Shown piece by piece: positions 1 through 11,913 of a stretch of 64,000 bases of DNA. Every line of letters begins with the position of its first letter. Position 1 is the first letter of the stretch. A program made the position numbers and the translations under genes. Source of the DNA: Ascaphus truei (taxonomy: Eukaryota; Chordata; Amphibia; Anura; Ascaphidae); the NCBI GenBank assembly GCA_036426205.1, contig CM071570.1, positions 142,902,563 through 142,966,562 of the forward strand, in the 5' to 3' direction. The notes below the pieces were generated by a model. That model was not told where the DNA came from. It ran no database searches and was given only the letters and a program-made list of their open reading frames with translations.

Positions 1-240
1 CTCATCCTTGCAGAGATTGTTGACCCTATTCTGTAGGGGAGACAGTTCAAAAGTGTATCCCCTAGAGAGAAGGGTCAAGTCCCTCTCAACAAGTTTCTCG
101 AATGTCATGAGGCAATGGCCCTTCATGTGCTTAGAGTAAAAAATAGATTTTTTCTTAAAGCCTGATTGTTGTCTTCCTAAAACATTTGAAAGATCAATGG
201 TGTTAGTCATTTCATTATCATGTACAGAGGCGGCACATTT
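1..240. other. Unassigned, no gene seen
   Basis: I see no coding region or recognisable repeat here. It flanks the GC-rich hairpin element that begins at about 241. Confidence 0.5.
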
Positions 241-588
241 TATTTGAGTGCGGCTAGCTCCGCAAGCCTGGGGATGCCCCGGCATGCTAGCCACACTCCC
301 TCGGCGTGCCGCACGTCATCGACGTGCGGTCACGCGTCATCGGGTGCCTGTGCCCCCTGCACGCGTGTCGAGGGCTCCCCGAGGGAGCCCTGGTGTCCCG
401 CGATGTGGGGGACGGCGGCAGGGGGTTCCGGGGGACCCGGCGGACCCGGCAGCGGGAGAGAAAAAGCCCCGATCGGAGGGCGCTCCTCCGTGTCTTCGGC
501 GCGCGCCCGGCACCCTCTGGCGCGCGCCAGGATACTGCTGCGGCCGAGAACGGGCAAATGCTCGAATAAACTCGGCCGCAGCAGTATT
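241..588 (+). mobile_element. GC-rich chain-of-hairpins element, copy 1
   Basis: This segment of about 345 bp is far more GC-rich than its AT-rich surroundings. It aligns along its whole length with 48034-48371. It consists of consecutive short palindromes: GGCTCCCCGAGGGAGCC, a GGGGGACCCGG block, a CCGATCGGAGGGCGC block, paired GCGCGC blocks, and a terminal hairpin whose arms read CTGCGGCCGAG and CTCGGCCGCAG (about 536-583) around an AATAAA. The flanks are TTTATT on the left and TATTAA on the right, which fits a short TAT-type target duplication. Open frames across it are by-products of GC richness. The class is unknown; a non-autonomous DNA transposon or foldback element is most likely. Confidence 0.7.
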
Positions 589-1985
589 AAGGCATTCATA
601 TCCTGTAGGCAACATTGTTCTTTGAATGTCAGGGGGGAGGACATTGGATTAGGGTCCAGAGGATGATTCTGTGATCCATCTGGGGTTAAGGGTGTATCAC
701 CCCTTGTCTCAGTGTCAACCACAGGTTCAACCCCTTCACCGTCCTGTCTACATCATCCCTCCACCAAAAGAAACCGTTTGAGGGTCAACTTACGGACATA
801 TTTTTCAGGTCAATGATAAACATCAAACAATTTAAATTAGATGTGGGCGCAAATTTCAATCCTTATCAAGGACTGAAAGTTCTGCTTGGGACAGAGGAGT
901 GCGGTGTGTTAAGTGAAACTCTGTGTGTTCAATGAAGAGTTCTTTTTCCTCTTGAGTGATTTTCTTGTTTCTTTCTTTCTCTTAGCGTGATTAGGACATT
1001 AGGAGATCCACTCACAATCCAGTATCCCTACATTTTACAAATTGCAAACACGGAGGACATTACCCAACTAAAATATAGAGGAATTGAAACCATTGAGAAA
1101 ACTACAGGGGGGGCAACAGGCTAGACATAATTGATAAAAGGGAATTCTCTGGATTTTTACCCTAAATACGAGAATTCCATTTGGTTTATTCAGAGTGGGA
1201 TCTAAATCCATTTCTAAAATAAAGTATAAATGTCATAATTACATATTTAATCTATGGAAAATGGTACTTTTGTGTTATAATTGTAGGATTTGTCCAAACC
1301 AAAACACTGTATAATCAACATCTTATATCCAATACTGATATTAATGAATTGTATAAAGATATATGAAAAAACGTACAAACAAATTAGTATGGATAATAAT
1401 ACCAAAACATAACGGTTCATAATTGGTAATTCTACACATACATGGATCACAGAGAATCTAAATAATGACTCCGATTTCATAGGTAGATGGATTAGGCATA
1501 CTGTGGGTGGAATATTCATTAATAATTACAAACTAATCCAGTGTTGTAACCTCACAGATACATGCATGCCTATTCGAGTTCTATTTCTATGTCCATGTCA
1601 ATTCTGTTGAAGATCATATATAGGTATCCTACAAATAAAACATCCGTATTAAGTAGGAGTTTTCTTTTAAAGTATTCATAAAGTTGTTTATTATGTTTTT
1701 TCGAGTATACACTTCGTTAAAACGAGGACAAGTATACTGTTTACAGTCGAAGTAGTAAATAAAGTTATTTTAAGTTTTTATTGTTGTTCGTTACACGCGA
1801 TTACTAAAGTGTTGTTGGTTCGTAGACGCGCTGACGTCACCACTCTACCCTGCGCAACGGGCGCAACTCGTGGTGCATCATGGCAACATGGCGCGCTCCT
1901 CGTGACGCAGCTAAGTGACGGGTTAGTGGTGAGGAAAGGCGGGAAAATGAACCTATATCAGGTAAGGGGATCAATCAGAGGATAT
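589..1985. other. AT-rich, no gene seen
   Basis: I find no convincing coding region. The open frame on the minus strand at 1247-1519 is AT-rich and low in complexity and is not supported as a gene. Around 1800-1900 there is a modest GC rise leading into the hammerhead-like motif. Confidence 0.45.
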
Positions 1986-1986
1986 G

Positions 1987-2071
1987 CACCTTGAGAAAGA
2001 GCAGAAGCTCGAAACGCGTTGGTGGGGGCCCTAGGGCTCATTTTTTGTGTACTATGCTCTGATCCAATAAA
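1987..2071 (+). ncRNA. Hammerhead-like motif a, with downstream AATAAA
   Basis: The core TTGAGAA is at 1991-1997 in place of CUGANGA and is followed by one extra A. Stem II is GAGC (1999-2002) with GCTC (2007-2010) and an AGAA loop. Then come GAAA (2011-2014) and ACGCGT, a 2-bp stem III with a GC loop. Stem I is CACC (1987-1990) with GGTG (2021-2024). Positions 3 and 8 are U and A instead of C and G, so they could still pair. AATAAA lies at 2066-2071. This fits a decayed or variant type I hammerhead at the end of a retroelement; activity is not demonstrated. Confidence 0.55.
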
Positions 2072-2149
2072 CCTTTTTATTGGGAACACACTCTCTAGCA
2101 GTTTTTTCCTGTAGTGCTCCATCTCTCCCTGTCGAACCTACTAACACTA

Positions 2150-2770
2150 ACTTGCAATCAAGAGCCGTGATTACTCTAATGTAAATATTAACTATGTCTA
2201 TGATTGGATACATTTTCCTTAATTATCAATCATGTTATTTTATTCCAACAAACACTGCATTATTTTATGGCCTATTTTCAAATTCATAATTATCCAATAT
2301 GCCAAATTTTGAAAAAAATCTAATGGTAAATAGATTTAAAATTGAGCAAATTGTATATGAATTGGAAACAAAGGCCAATAATACAGACTTGAAATAGATA
2401 ACTGTGATTACTCTAATGAAATAATTAATGACTGAATCATCATAATTATTAGCAGTCTATGATTGATGATAACTGAAAATATATCCAATCACATTGTTTG
2501 ATTTAATCAAAGGCAGTATTATTGTATGGCCTTTGTTTCAAAATCATAATTATCCAATATGCATACCAAATTGTAAATGTATATAGATCATGTCATTTGG
2601 TATATTGCATATAAATTTAAAACAAAGGCCAACAACGCAGCCTTGAAATCCAAAACCACTATACATCTAATTTATTAAATAAAAAGTAGGTATAACATTA
2701 ACTATATCTATGATTGATGTGATTGGAATCAAAGGCTATTAATGCAGCCTTCCGTTTAATAGTAATAGTA
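2150..2770. repeat. AT-rich partly repeated module
   Basis: Short blocks recur two or three times in direct and inverted orientation. One is CATAATTATCCAATATGC (about 2285 and 2550). Others are ACTCTAATG-type and AAAGGCC-AATA blocks (about 2170, 2370, 2410, 2620). This looks like a decayed palindromic non-autonomous element. No coding potential is seen. Confidence 0.4.
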
Positions 2771-3597
2771 ACCATTATTAATAATGTAAAACAAAAAAAT
2801 GTCATTTAAATATATACTTTTGGAGGGGGGGGGGTGTTTTAAAACAAAATGCAATTTATTTTCATTTTTGTTACTTTTTTAATATATTTTTTCTATTTAA
2901 AAAACAAACTACGAAATAAACAAAAAAAAGGACTGAGGAGGGTAGGCTCAGTAATAGCAACACGGTAGAAGAGCAAGAACTGCAATGTTCAAAATATGTC
3001 AGAGGAACAAGACCATGTACTGTAGGAAGCAGCAGAAACAACTAGCATGTGGATTTGATTGTTTCAAAAAGGATATATCCTAAAATAACTCCACTCTTAT
3101 AGTAAGGGATTGTGTAACATCCAACACCATCATCATGAACAATCGATGGTGGTGCACAACAGCAAAATCCCAAACTTGTGACACACCACGACAGAAAATG
3201 ACGAGGTCAAGGAGTGTCAGAAAGACACATAAGCCTTATGAATGTATATTTAAATGCTAAATTGGAATTAAGCCAATTGTTTTTAGGGTGAGGATGGAGG
3301 ATGTCCATCACCAGGTACTTGAGGAGGTGCAACTAAAGTGTTAGGAGTAGCATCACCTCGGATTAACAATGGCCCAAACTACTCCAAACTGCAGAGCTCT
3401 TCCGAATGGGACAGAGTCAGATGCTCTGTGAGTATTTGTGTCTGCAACTGCCCACCTACCACATCCTTAATAACAATGAGCCCACAGTACGCACATTACT
3501 TCAATTCACTAAAACATACAATGTCCTGCAATGCTTATTCTGTGACACCGGACACTTTTCCCACTATGAAGCCTATTTCATCTCATATCCGGTTTCC
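2771..3597. other. Unassigned, no gene seen
   Basis: This stretch is AT-rich, with A-rich and T-rich runs around 2780-2930 and a run of about ten G at 2825. No supported gene. Confidence 0.4.
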
Positions 3598-3666
3598 CTT
3601 CTTGACAAAGAACTTTCGTTCGAAACGCGTAGGAGATACCCTCCATGCTTTGTTTACTCCAATAAA
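3598..3666 (+). ncRNA. Hammerhead-like motif b, with downstream AATAAA
   Basis: The core TTGACAA (3602-3608) is followed by an extra A. Stem II is GAAC (3610-3613) with GTTC (3618-3621). Then come GAAA (3622-3625) and ACGCGT, with A at the position before the predicted cleavage site. Stem I is CTTC (3598-3601) with GGAG (3632-3635), including one wobble pair. AATAAA is at 3661-3666. As in motif a, the 3/8 pair is U-A rather than C-G. Confidence 0.55.
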
Positions 3667-3669
3667 GGT

Positions 3670-5130
3670 ATTTAGCATTACTGAATTCTCTCCTTTCTAC
3701 TGTGTGGCTGTGCTCTACTTTTATACAGATTATTTGCTTATATCCTGTCTCTGTTGTCTCTGGGATGGTGGTGGATATAGAGGAGAAGTAGGAGATTCCA
3801 CAAGCCGGAAAATGGGTGGAGAAGCAACAGAGTCACTTCTCACAGGAGTGTTGGATGTGTATCACGCCTGCACCTGGTGTGCTGGTGCTGGTGAAATAGA
3901 AAAAGTGTGTTAACAATGTCTCCTTTGGCAGAGGTTGGTAGTGGTGGCTCTTCCATAATGAGCCAGAATCAGATCATCATGTCTAGAGAGACAGGAGTCA
4001 GAGTTTCGCTGATTCAGCCTCTCCAAAACATCACAGTGCTTGTTATGCAAATGTTGCAGAAGGTCATTCATCCCCAGGCATCCTACAATCTTGCCTCTAT
4101 GCACCACTGTGCCTCTGTGATGCCTGTGACCTAGGGGAAACCTGGGAACTTAAACTGTGATGTTGATGAGAGGCACATCAACATTCCTCTGCCTCACCTT
4201 CTCCAGGAAGCAACTGCTTACTAAGCTCTTTGGAAGAGCCACCACTATTACCCAAATATCATCCTCAGCTTCTCCACATTCCACTGGGGCACTCCCTGGA
4301 TCAGACGGGATTACAGCAGTCGCAATCTCTGACTGCTAGAAGGGTTTCCTTCTACTCTCAACCCCCACATCCACACACATCCCCACCTAGTGAATCTTCC
4401 AGTACACAAGCTGGAGCAGCAGAAGCAGTGTTAGAGGGGCTGGGCATAGCCAACTTAGGTGATGCAGTTGAAACAAGATTCACGGCAACAGATTCATGTT
4501 ATGATGTTCCACAACAGACTAGAACTGGGGCCTGCTCTGGCAACACCAGCCTGCTCTGCATGCACACGTAACACATGTGGATAAATGTTATCCTTGCACA
4601 CTTGTACAAACCGCAGGTGGTCCTGTGTGCTGGAAGCCTCAACCGTCTGTCAGGATACAAAGAGAATCAGATGAGGTCAATGAAAATAAGGATATAGCTG
4701 GGGACAAAAGGGACACTGACAACGGACTTTCATATAAACCGTCAAAAGAAGATCCCAAATACACGTTACTATGTGCTTGCTCTAAAACGGGCTGGTTTCA
4801 CAACAACCTCTTCCCCTGACAGATGATGACCTGCGCAGGATCAGACGGTTCCTGAAGCACAAGCACATCCGGGGTTGAAGGTGCCAAAGTACTAGACCTA
4901 CTTCGGTGCTTGGTACCATAAACTATTGCAAAGGCTCTTCAACCTGCACTGCCATCTAAGCCTAAAACAGTTGACCTCCTCAGTCTTAAAGGAGGGACGT
5001 GCAGAGCCCCTCCTGCCCTGGCTTCTTCTGTCCCCACTAACAATAATAAAAAAAACAAATGCAAGAAATTAAAAACTAGGAGAAAATATTAATAGAAAAT
5101 AATATTTTAACAAAATAGAAAAAAAAGGAC
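3670..5130. other. Unassigned repeat-like region, no gene seen
   Basis: Several open frames of 60-190 codons overlap on both strands, but none shows a recognisable domain and the longest one runs through motif b. The mixed GC content suggests old transposon sequence, possibly a decayed DNA transposon. I could not assign it. Confidence 0.3.
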
Positions 5131-5136
5131 TTTGTG

Positions 5137-5182
5137 TGTGTGTTGTATATATGTATGTTTGTGTGTGTCTCTCTCTCTCTCA
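5137..5182. repeat. TG/TC microsatellite
   Basis: Imperfect TG dinucleotide repeats are followed by a TC run. Confidence 0.7.
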
Positions 5183-6133
5183 ACCTCTAATCTATTCCAC
5201 TTTTAAAAATATGTGTGCATATAAGTGGACGTGGCATTATATACATTATATACATTATCTCCAGTTGTCCAGATTTTTAATGATGGATACATCCGCTGGC
5301 GGGATTTAAAAAATTACTATGATGGATTAATTTGCCATACTTTTTCCTTTCAATAAACTGCAGATTAGAAATACACACAGTTTGTGGGATGGATTTTCAT
5401 TAAAACCACCAGTGAATTCTTTAGAATCCGCAAAACCGAGCCTCATGGAGGGATTTTAAATAATCCAAATGGATTAAAGTTGGATCAATCCGTCCACAGA
5501 TTTTAACGTGAAGATCGGATTTTGATTTAAAACTCCAGGAAAATCCGGGAAATTGATTTTTAGTGCTTCACCCATCTCTACTAAATAGGGCAGCCTCACA
5601 GTGGGGGCTATTCATTAAACTGCAATAGATTCATTTCTAAGAAACAACATCCAATCCATACAAAAAGAGCCGTTATTGACACGATTTGGCTATGCATTTT
5701 CTAAGATCTGCTAATTTTGTATTCAAATGAGGAAAACTCACAAAATGAAACTGTGTATTTTCAGATTGCCTGGGAGATTACAGCCAGAAGCTTGCCTGTG
5801 AAACTAAACTACTCTGTAGCGCTACCCCACAAAACGAAATGAGATACATATAAAATATAAATATTACTGTGAACAATAAAGAGGATAAATACAAAATGTG
5901 ACAATGCAGCAACAGTAATGAATTACAGAGCATCTGTACATTCCTGTGGTGAGATACATGTGTTTGGCTCAATAAATTAGTTGGTTATACTTTAAATCCT
6001 TGTGCCCTATCTTCCTTCAGCCATTACGTGAGATACATGTGAACACACATAAAATAACAAGGAAATAGGACAATGTAAATATGTCAAATATATTGAAAAG
6101 AATCCAATGTACTACACTGTGAAATATGTTGGC
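5183..6133. other. Unassigned, no gene seen
   Basis: AT-rich sequence with fragments resembling non-autonomous element ends. One is a GGGGGCTATTCATTAAACTG block at about 5603. No supported gene. Confidence 0.4.
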
Positions 6134-7482
6134 GGGTAATACATAAAACTATAGAGAGAGACCTCGCTCAGACCCCTAGTTGGTGGGGGCGTGCAGCCTG
6201 GGGATAGGCTAGATAGACAAGAAATGTGCACCGAGTGGCACACCAAAAAAGGATCCCCTTTAGATAGGCGCACTGCAGACCTGAAAATAAGGATGGTCAG
6301 GGGTGGATGTGTTGTATAAAAATAAACTTTATTAAGTATCCATGTAATGGTGTATATATATAAAATGTATATAGTGCTGTGCTATGTACTGAATGATAGA
6401 CTACTGTTGGTCTATCCAAACTGCGTCTGGCGTTACAATGTGCTCCCACTAATTCTGTCTCCCTTTCTGGTTATAATGGATGCTTTTGTTATCAGAAGTC
6501 TAAGTGGTTATATTAACCCTGTGACAAATTCTTAGATTTAGGCTATACCAAGACTTGCAATATATCCATGGAACATGTCCACGCGATGTGCAGACTGCGC
6601 ATGCGTCATGTAAGTTAAATAATTACGTATCTGTTTGTGTACGCATTGCGCAAGCGCCGGAACAGTGCGAGAAGGTAACTGTCCGGACGGCCCGTTTTAG
6701 GTGAGTAACGGGCAAAGGGAGTACTGGGTATGTGCTAAAAACGTTTGTACATAGTGACACACAGTGCGCTGTGCCTCTGGATCACTACAGATCACCTTTT
6801 AGCAAAAACCCAGTGATTTGCGGAACGTGTGTGCTTAGTATATCAGTGCGTGCATGCATCAGAAAAATGTATTTGCTCTATTAATATGTCCACTGGTATG
6901 GGCGCAGGTACGAGGGTGCTGTGCACCTATAGTTACAAGAGTAGTGAAGGTAGTGAGCGTAGTACTGGGCTAATTGGTGATATTGAATCGGGTAAAGTAA
7001 TGCCCGTATAGCCACAGAGCTGCTTGCTCGTACACTGCTGCAGTGAGGAAATATGGTATACCATGCGGGACAAAGATAGTCAGAGCAGCTGTAACTATAC
7101 AAGACAGCATAGACACATATGCACGGTGGTATCAGTAGTATTAGAACAAGTACAGTACGCTGTCTTGGTAGTGAGTAACGAGTGCCGCCCTCTAGCAGCA
7201 CTGACACCTCTTTAATTGGGTGTATCAATTGCAAAATAACTTTGACACAGAACAGCGCACTAAGGAGCTATTGGAGATGGCCGACGCAGTTAATCATGAG
7301 TCATGAGACAACTAAAAGACCCGACATGCCGCATGTTTCGTCACTTCCTGTGACTTCATCCGGGGTGCACACATCCACCCCTGACCGTCCTTATTTTCAG
7401 GTCTGCAGTGCGCCTATCTAAAGGGGATCCTTTTTTGGTGTGCCACTCTTGGTGCACATTTCTTGTCCGGGTTATACATAAA
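6134..7482. mobile_element. Inverted-repeat insertion with 14-bp target duplication
   Basis: Near-identical direct repeats flank the insertion: GGGTAATACATAAA (6134-6147) and GGGTTATACATAAA (7469-7482). Inside lie long inverted repeats at 6216-6312 and 7369-7467 of about 97 bp, which share the block from GACAAGAAATGTGCACC through GGATCCCCTTTAGATAGGCGC to the CCACCCCTGACC region. No intact coding sequence is present. The long variable target duplication points to target-primed retrotransposition rather than cut-and-paste. A hammerhead-like motif lies at its right end (7328-7365, minus). A Penelope-like non-autonomous copy is a possible identity. Confidence 0.6.
7328..7365 (-). ncRNA. Hammerhead-like motif c (degenerate)
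   Basis: Read on the minus strand: CGGATGA as the core (U4 changed to G), an extra A, then a strong stem II of GTCAC with GTGAC around AGGAA. GAAAC follows, but stem III is altered (ACATGCG). It lies inside the right part of the 6.1-7.5 kb insertion and is probably inactive. Confidence 0.45.
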
Positions 7483-8027
7483 TTATAATATTAGATAATA
7501 TTCTCACCACATGGAGCACATGGAGTACTGGACTATCTATTTGATAGTCTATATGTCAATATTCCTTCTCCAACAGGTTTTAAGTTGTTTGGTTTCACCC
7601 TCTCTCTTTATGTCTATAAATAAGATGTCAATCCATGCAATATTTATTCATAGATAATTCTTCATGAATTTAGTGACACGTTGAGATATTTATTGTGTCT
7701 AATTGCATGGCAATATAAGCCTGCCATTTTGCATTTGCAATTTTAGAGTTTAATGAAGAGGTCCCTGTGTCTCCAACATAATAATGCTATATCCTTATAA
7801 ATTCAAACTTCACATTTTTGCAGTCTCTTCAAAAGGTATATTAAAAGAAATTTGAATACAGTACATACCATATAATTGTATATTATCTCACCTATATTCG
7901 AGTCACTCTCTATGGGAAATCTGTTGTTTATATTTGCGAATCACTGAATAAATTCTTATATTTGAACATTCTACAATGACATAGGGAAACTCTTCCATTT
8001 ATTAGTTAATCGAAATGTAGGATTTAG

Positions 8028-8137
8028 AGGTAGTTTCATCAAGCGCCAGCATGGGTTAGCGTACCCAATTCAACATTAATACCAGATCAGGTGCACTAAC
8101 CCGTACTGGTGCTTGATGAATCTGCCCCTTAGATTTC
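8028..8137. repeat. Palindromic mini-element
   Basis: The left half has TTTCATCAAGCGCCAGCATG and GGGTTAGC. The right half has the approximate reverse complement with CTAACCCGTACTGGTGC and TTGATGAATCTGCC. The unit is about 110 bp and resembles a hairpin MITE. Confidence 0.55.
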
Positions 8138-10075
8138 AGGCTGATCAAAGCTATATGGAACAGTCAATTTTTGGTGACAAAAGATTAAAAGCTATGCATT
8201 TTAATTTATTGAATACTTTAAAGACTAGGCAAGAAGCTTTAAAAAATCATGCATATGTTTAAAAATGAATAGAATTCGAGGAGGATTGAAGATGGAAATG
8301 ATAGTGCGCTTCTGGCCACAACAGAAAATTAATGATGGATACGTTGAAGTTAAATTTATAACCTTGGTCTATGGTATCAATTTGTTTGATTATGAATAAA
8401 ATAGTTTCTAAATGAATACAAATAAAAAATAAATTGCACATTTACAATAGGATCTCATTAAATATGAATATGTTTTATCATTCAATTATTGTATTTAGTT
8501 ATTCATCATTTAAGATAAAGAATTAAAAAGGGGTTTTAAAAGACACAAAAAAAGTTTATAAGGCAGATGGTTTGTAGATGATTTGCTTTAAAACATTCAA
8601 AATATAAAAAGTTTAGATGAAAATAAATGTTTTAAGAGAAGAAATATGCCTTTAAAATTAAAACTAGAAAGGATTATTAAGGGCAAACTAGCTTAGTATA
8701 CACATTTTAAAATAAGCCAGAAAATCCTTTTAAATGAGGGTTTATGTTGCATTTGTGTTTAGATCAAATAGTGGTGGGGTATCACGCAAAGATAACAGAT
8801 TTAAAACTTAAGCTTTAATGTGCCCCTATATTAAAACTTAAAAGGACCTCCTACAAAGGATCTTGAAAACTATATATGATCCCTGATAATACTTCAGAAA
8901 AATATAAAAAGTTATACATTTATTATGCTATAAAGAAAAAATAATATTCATAATTAAAACTCAAGGTCTGTGTATTACTGGGAGAAGAGTACTGTATGTG
9001 AAAATTTGTGTTTAACTAGTGTTTAAATTATGTCCTAATGAGACATTCCAATTGAATTGTAGATTGCTATAATTACAGTAGATTTGAGAATAAATTGTAT
9101 CCTCTGAGCAATGTTATAAAGTATATGGTAAATTACCAGTAATATTAACACCTACAGATATAGTAGTGGTGAAAAGACCAGGGACATTTGGGGATTAGTG
9201 TAGAAGTGTTACAAGTGAATCACAAGAGAGAGACTCTCAGAGAATGGATTTTCCGACTATGAATATGTGGTATTGAAATAAAGAAGCCAGTAAATAATGG
9301 AGCAAAAGCAACAATTAGAGCAATCGCCGAGTGAGGAGAAGGCGTTCTTTAGTGTGTCACACCATTTCATTGTAAAACATCGGAGAGATCCAGAAGATCT
9401 GAAGTTCTGTGCTATAGGGAAGATTGAGACACACTGAAGTGGAGGAAATAGATTAAACAGACCCTCTAGGAGAGGAACATTTTGGAATTAAATTTAAATA
9501 TGCTACTACCAAAATATATAAATGGTGACATAGACCAAGGTTGTTGTTTGTGAATATATAAGGAGAAAAGTAATTAAGTTGATTGGGAAAAAACACACTG
9601 CATCAAGTCTCCTGGGCAATTGCAAAACCAAAAGTGTTGCCTCGGGTGAACCTGAAATTGACGTTGCAAGTCATGCAGGACACCAGCAAGCAAGCACCAA
9701 GCATGCACGGGGAATGCCAAGGAGGATCGGGCATGCACCTTAACTTAGTACTGCATATCATACAGTATGTGGTGATGTTATATAAATGTGAGGGCAATAA
9801 ATCAAGTTTGAACATATTTCACATGAAGTTAAAGATACAATATACTTCAAAATTTACTTTTTTCCCCCATATGGTATACATATGATATATGGATCTGAAG
9901 ATCTCCCGAACTATGGACACTTGATTTTCTATGGGGTTGGAAATTATTCCCTAAATATGAGTGCAATAAAATAGAATGTAAATACATGTTATCACTGAAT
10001 ATTGAAATACTACAACATACTGTATATATTTTTTCCCTTTTCCGTCCAAATAATATGAAGGAGAAAATGCTATTA
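8138..10075. other. AT-rich, no gene seen
   Basis: This stretch of about 1.9 kb is AT-rich with short open frames only. I see no domain, RNA gene or clear repeat boundary. Confidence 0.45.
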
Positions 10076-10790
10076 TTATATGTATGTATGTCTTTATTTA
10101 TAAAGCACTATTAATGTACATACTGTACCTCTTCACAGCAGTAACAATCATATAAATAACATATAATACAAATAACACATAAAGGGAAGACGTGCTTCAG
10201 ACATAAAAGTAACATTTAGGAAAAGGTGTCCCTGCTCTGAAGAGCTTACAATCTGGTAGGAAGAACGTACAGAGAAAGTAGGAGGGTGTTCTGGTAAATG
10301 CGTCTGCAAGGGGCCAAGGTTTATGTATGAGGTGTAAATTATCAGCCATGGAGCTACTCATATGCTTCCTTAAGCAGGTGTGGTTTAAGGTGAGTCTTGA
10401 AGGTGGATAGAGAGGGTGCAATTCGGTTATTGAAGGGAAGGGCATTCCAGAGGTGTGGGGCAGTCAATGAGAATTTTTTAAGACAGGAGAGGGCTTTAGA
10501 TACAAAAGGGGTAGAGAGAAAATATCCTTGAGCAGAACGCAAGAGTCGGGATGGTGTATAGCGAGAAATCAGGGCTCAGATGTAAGGAGGTGCAAAAGAG
10601 TGTAAAGCTTTAAAAGTGAGGAGAAGAATTGAGTGTGTGATACGGGATTTGATAGGAAGCCAGGAGAGAGATTTCAGCAGGGGAGAAGCTGAGACAGATT
10701 TCGGAAAGAGTAGAGTGATTGTAGCAGCAGACTTTAATATAGATTGTAGGGGAGACAGGTGAGAGGCAAGTATAGTGATAGCTATAGAAA
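10076..10790 (-). pseudogene. 5'-truncated L2-like LINE tail (reverse transcriptase C-terminus)
   Basis: Minus-strand frames give the conserved C-terminal region of L2/CR1-type LINE polyproteins. One part reads LLKSLSWLPIKSRITH (about 10690-10640). A further part contains APHLWNALPFNNRIAPSL followed by a TFKTHLKP block (about 10470-10380). The frames are broken, so no functional product is expected. The element ends at about 10076-10100 with TTTATTTATAAAGCACTATT. A related 3' end lies at 25045-25160. The 5' end is lost next to the L1-like element. Confidence 0.7.
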
Positions 10791-10951
10791 AACTACTAGC
10801 GCAAAGAACATGTTTGGCGATAATAATGGATTTATGCATGGCAGCATAACTCTGTAGCTCCGTGCCCCGCTCTGACAAACACTAACAGGAAAACAATTTA
10901 AATTATCAAGAAAGGCTACAAACATCTCAAGAACAGGACATTACCATCAGG

Positions 10952-11913
10952 ATGTCTAAAAAATTATCAAAGACCCCAAGAAAGAAGGGTCTTCCCGAAT
11001 ATTTTGGATACGGGAGATCCCGCAGGGCGACCACAGCAATGGCCCCCGCCTCTCGCATGGGCTCTGAGTCAGAAGGAGAAGGAGAAGCAGGCGACCAGGG
11101 GCTTTTACCAGTAAGGCGCTGTGACATAGAGAGACTATATACAGATCTAAAAGTACTATTGCAAGCCGAAATAAGAGCCCTGGGCAAGGAGGTGGGAATC
11201 CTGGGGACCCGGACACAGGAGCTGGAGGTGCGGGTCGACGCAAACACCAAGGCGGCCCAAAAAAACACAAAATAAACGGCGGACCTACAAGCCCAAGTAA
11301 ATGAACTCAGAGAGCGACAGGAGGACTCAGAAAATAGAGACCGCCGCAATAATGTGCGCCTCCGGGGGATCCCAGAAAGCGTTGGCGACTGCGAGGAGTT
11401 CGTGGCGCGATGGCTCGAACATGTCTGCCCAGAGTCCCCAAGAGATAGGTTGCTCATGGATAGGTGCCATCGGGCACTCCGCTCTAGACCACAGCCGTCC
11501 GAGCAGCCGAGAGACATTATTGTGTGCCTACACCACTACCGAACCAGGGAGGAGGTGCTGCAGCGTTCCAGGAATACACCCTTCATGGAGTTCAAAGGAG
11601 CCAAAATAGCGGTGTTCCAGGACTTAGCACCATCCACCTGGCCCGTCGGAGGAGCTTATGGCCCATCACGAAAGTACTGAGGGATAAGGTGGTCCGGTAT
11701 AGGTGGACATTTCCCTTTGGCCTCATGGTGGTACGCAATGGCCGCCCCATACATATAAAATCTCCCGATGAGGGGCCGGGTTTCCTTAAGAAGCTAGGGT
11801 TGAGTGCAGCGCTCACTGCCACTGCCATGGAAGCAGAGGAGACAGCCCCAGGACCCTCGTGGACCACGTTGGGGAGTGCGGTCAAGGCAGGGACCGACCA
11901 AGACCAAGGCTGA
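10952..11913 (+). pseudogene. L1-like ORF1 (RNA-binding chaperone), frameshifted
   Basis: L1 ORF1 proteins are trimeric nucleic-acid chaperones that coat LINE RNA. Here the N-terminal basic region begins MSKKLSKTPRKKG. It is followed by a coiled-coil-like heptad segment (about residues 65-105, LKVLLQAEIRALGKEV) and stops at 11273-11275. The conserved RRM-type domain continues in another frame from about 11330, with DRRNNVRLRGIPE, DRCHRALR, RDIIVCLHHYR and VFQDLAPST. A second frameshift at about 11640 leads to the C-terminal domain (VRYRWTFPFGLMV, FLKKLGLS). The order matches the L1 ORF1 family. The stop and frameshift make the product non-functional as sequenced. Confidence 0.8.

Noticed and set aside
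220..722. Overlapping arginine/glycine-rich frames suggesting a CpG-island gene
   Set aside because: The GC-rich block is a mobile element with a second copy at 48034-48371; frames on both strands are caused by GC content.
3338..3913. 191-codon open frame
   Set aside because: Runs through hammerhead-like motif b and an AATAAA, has no domain and is interrupted by repeat boundaries.
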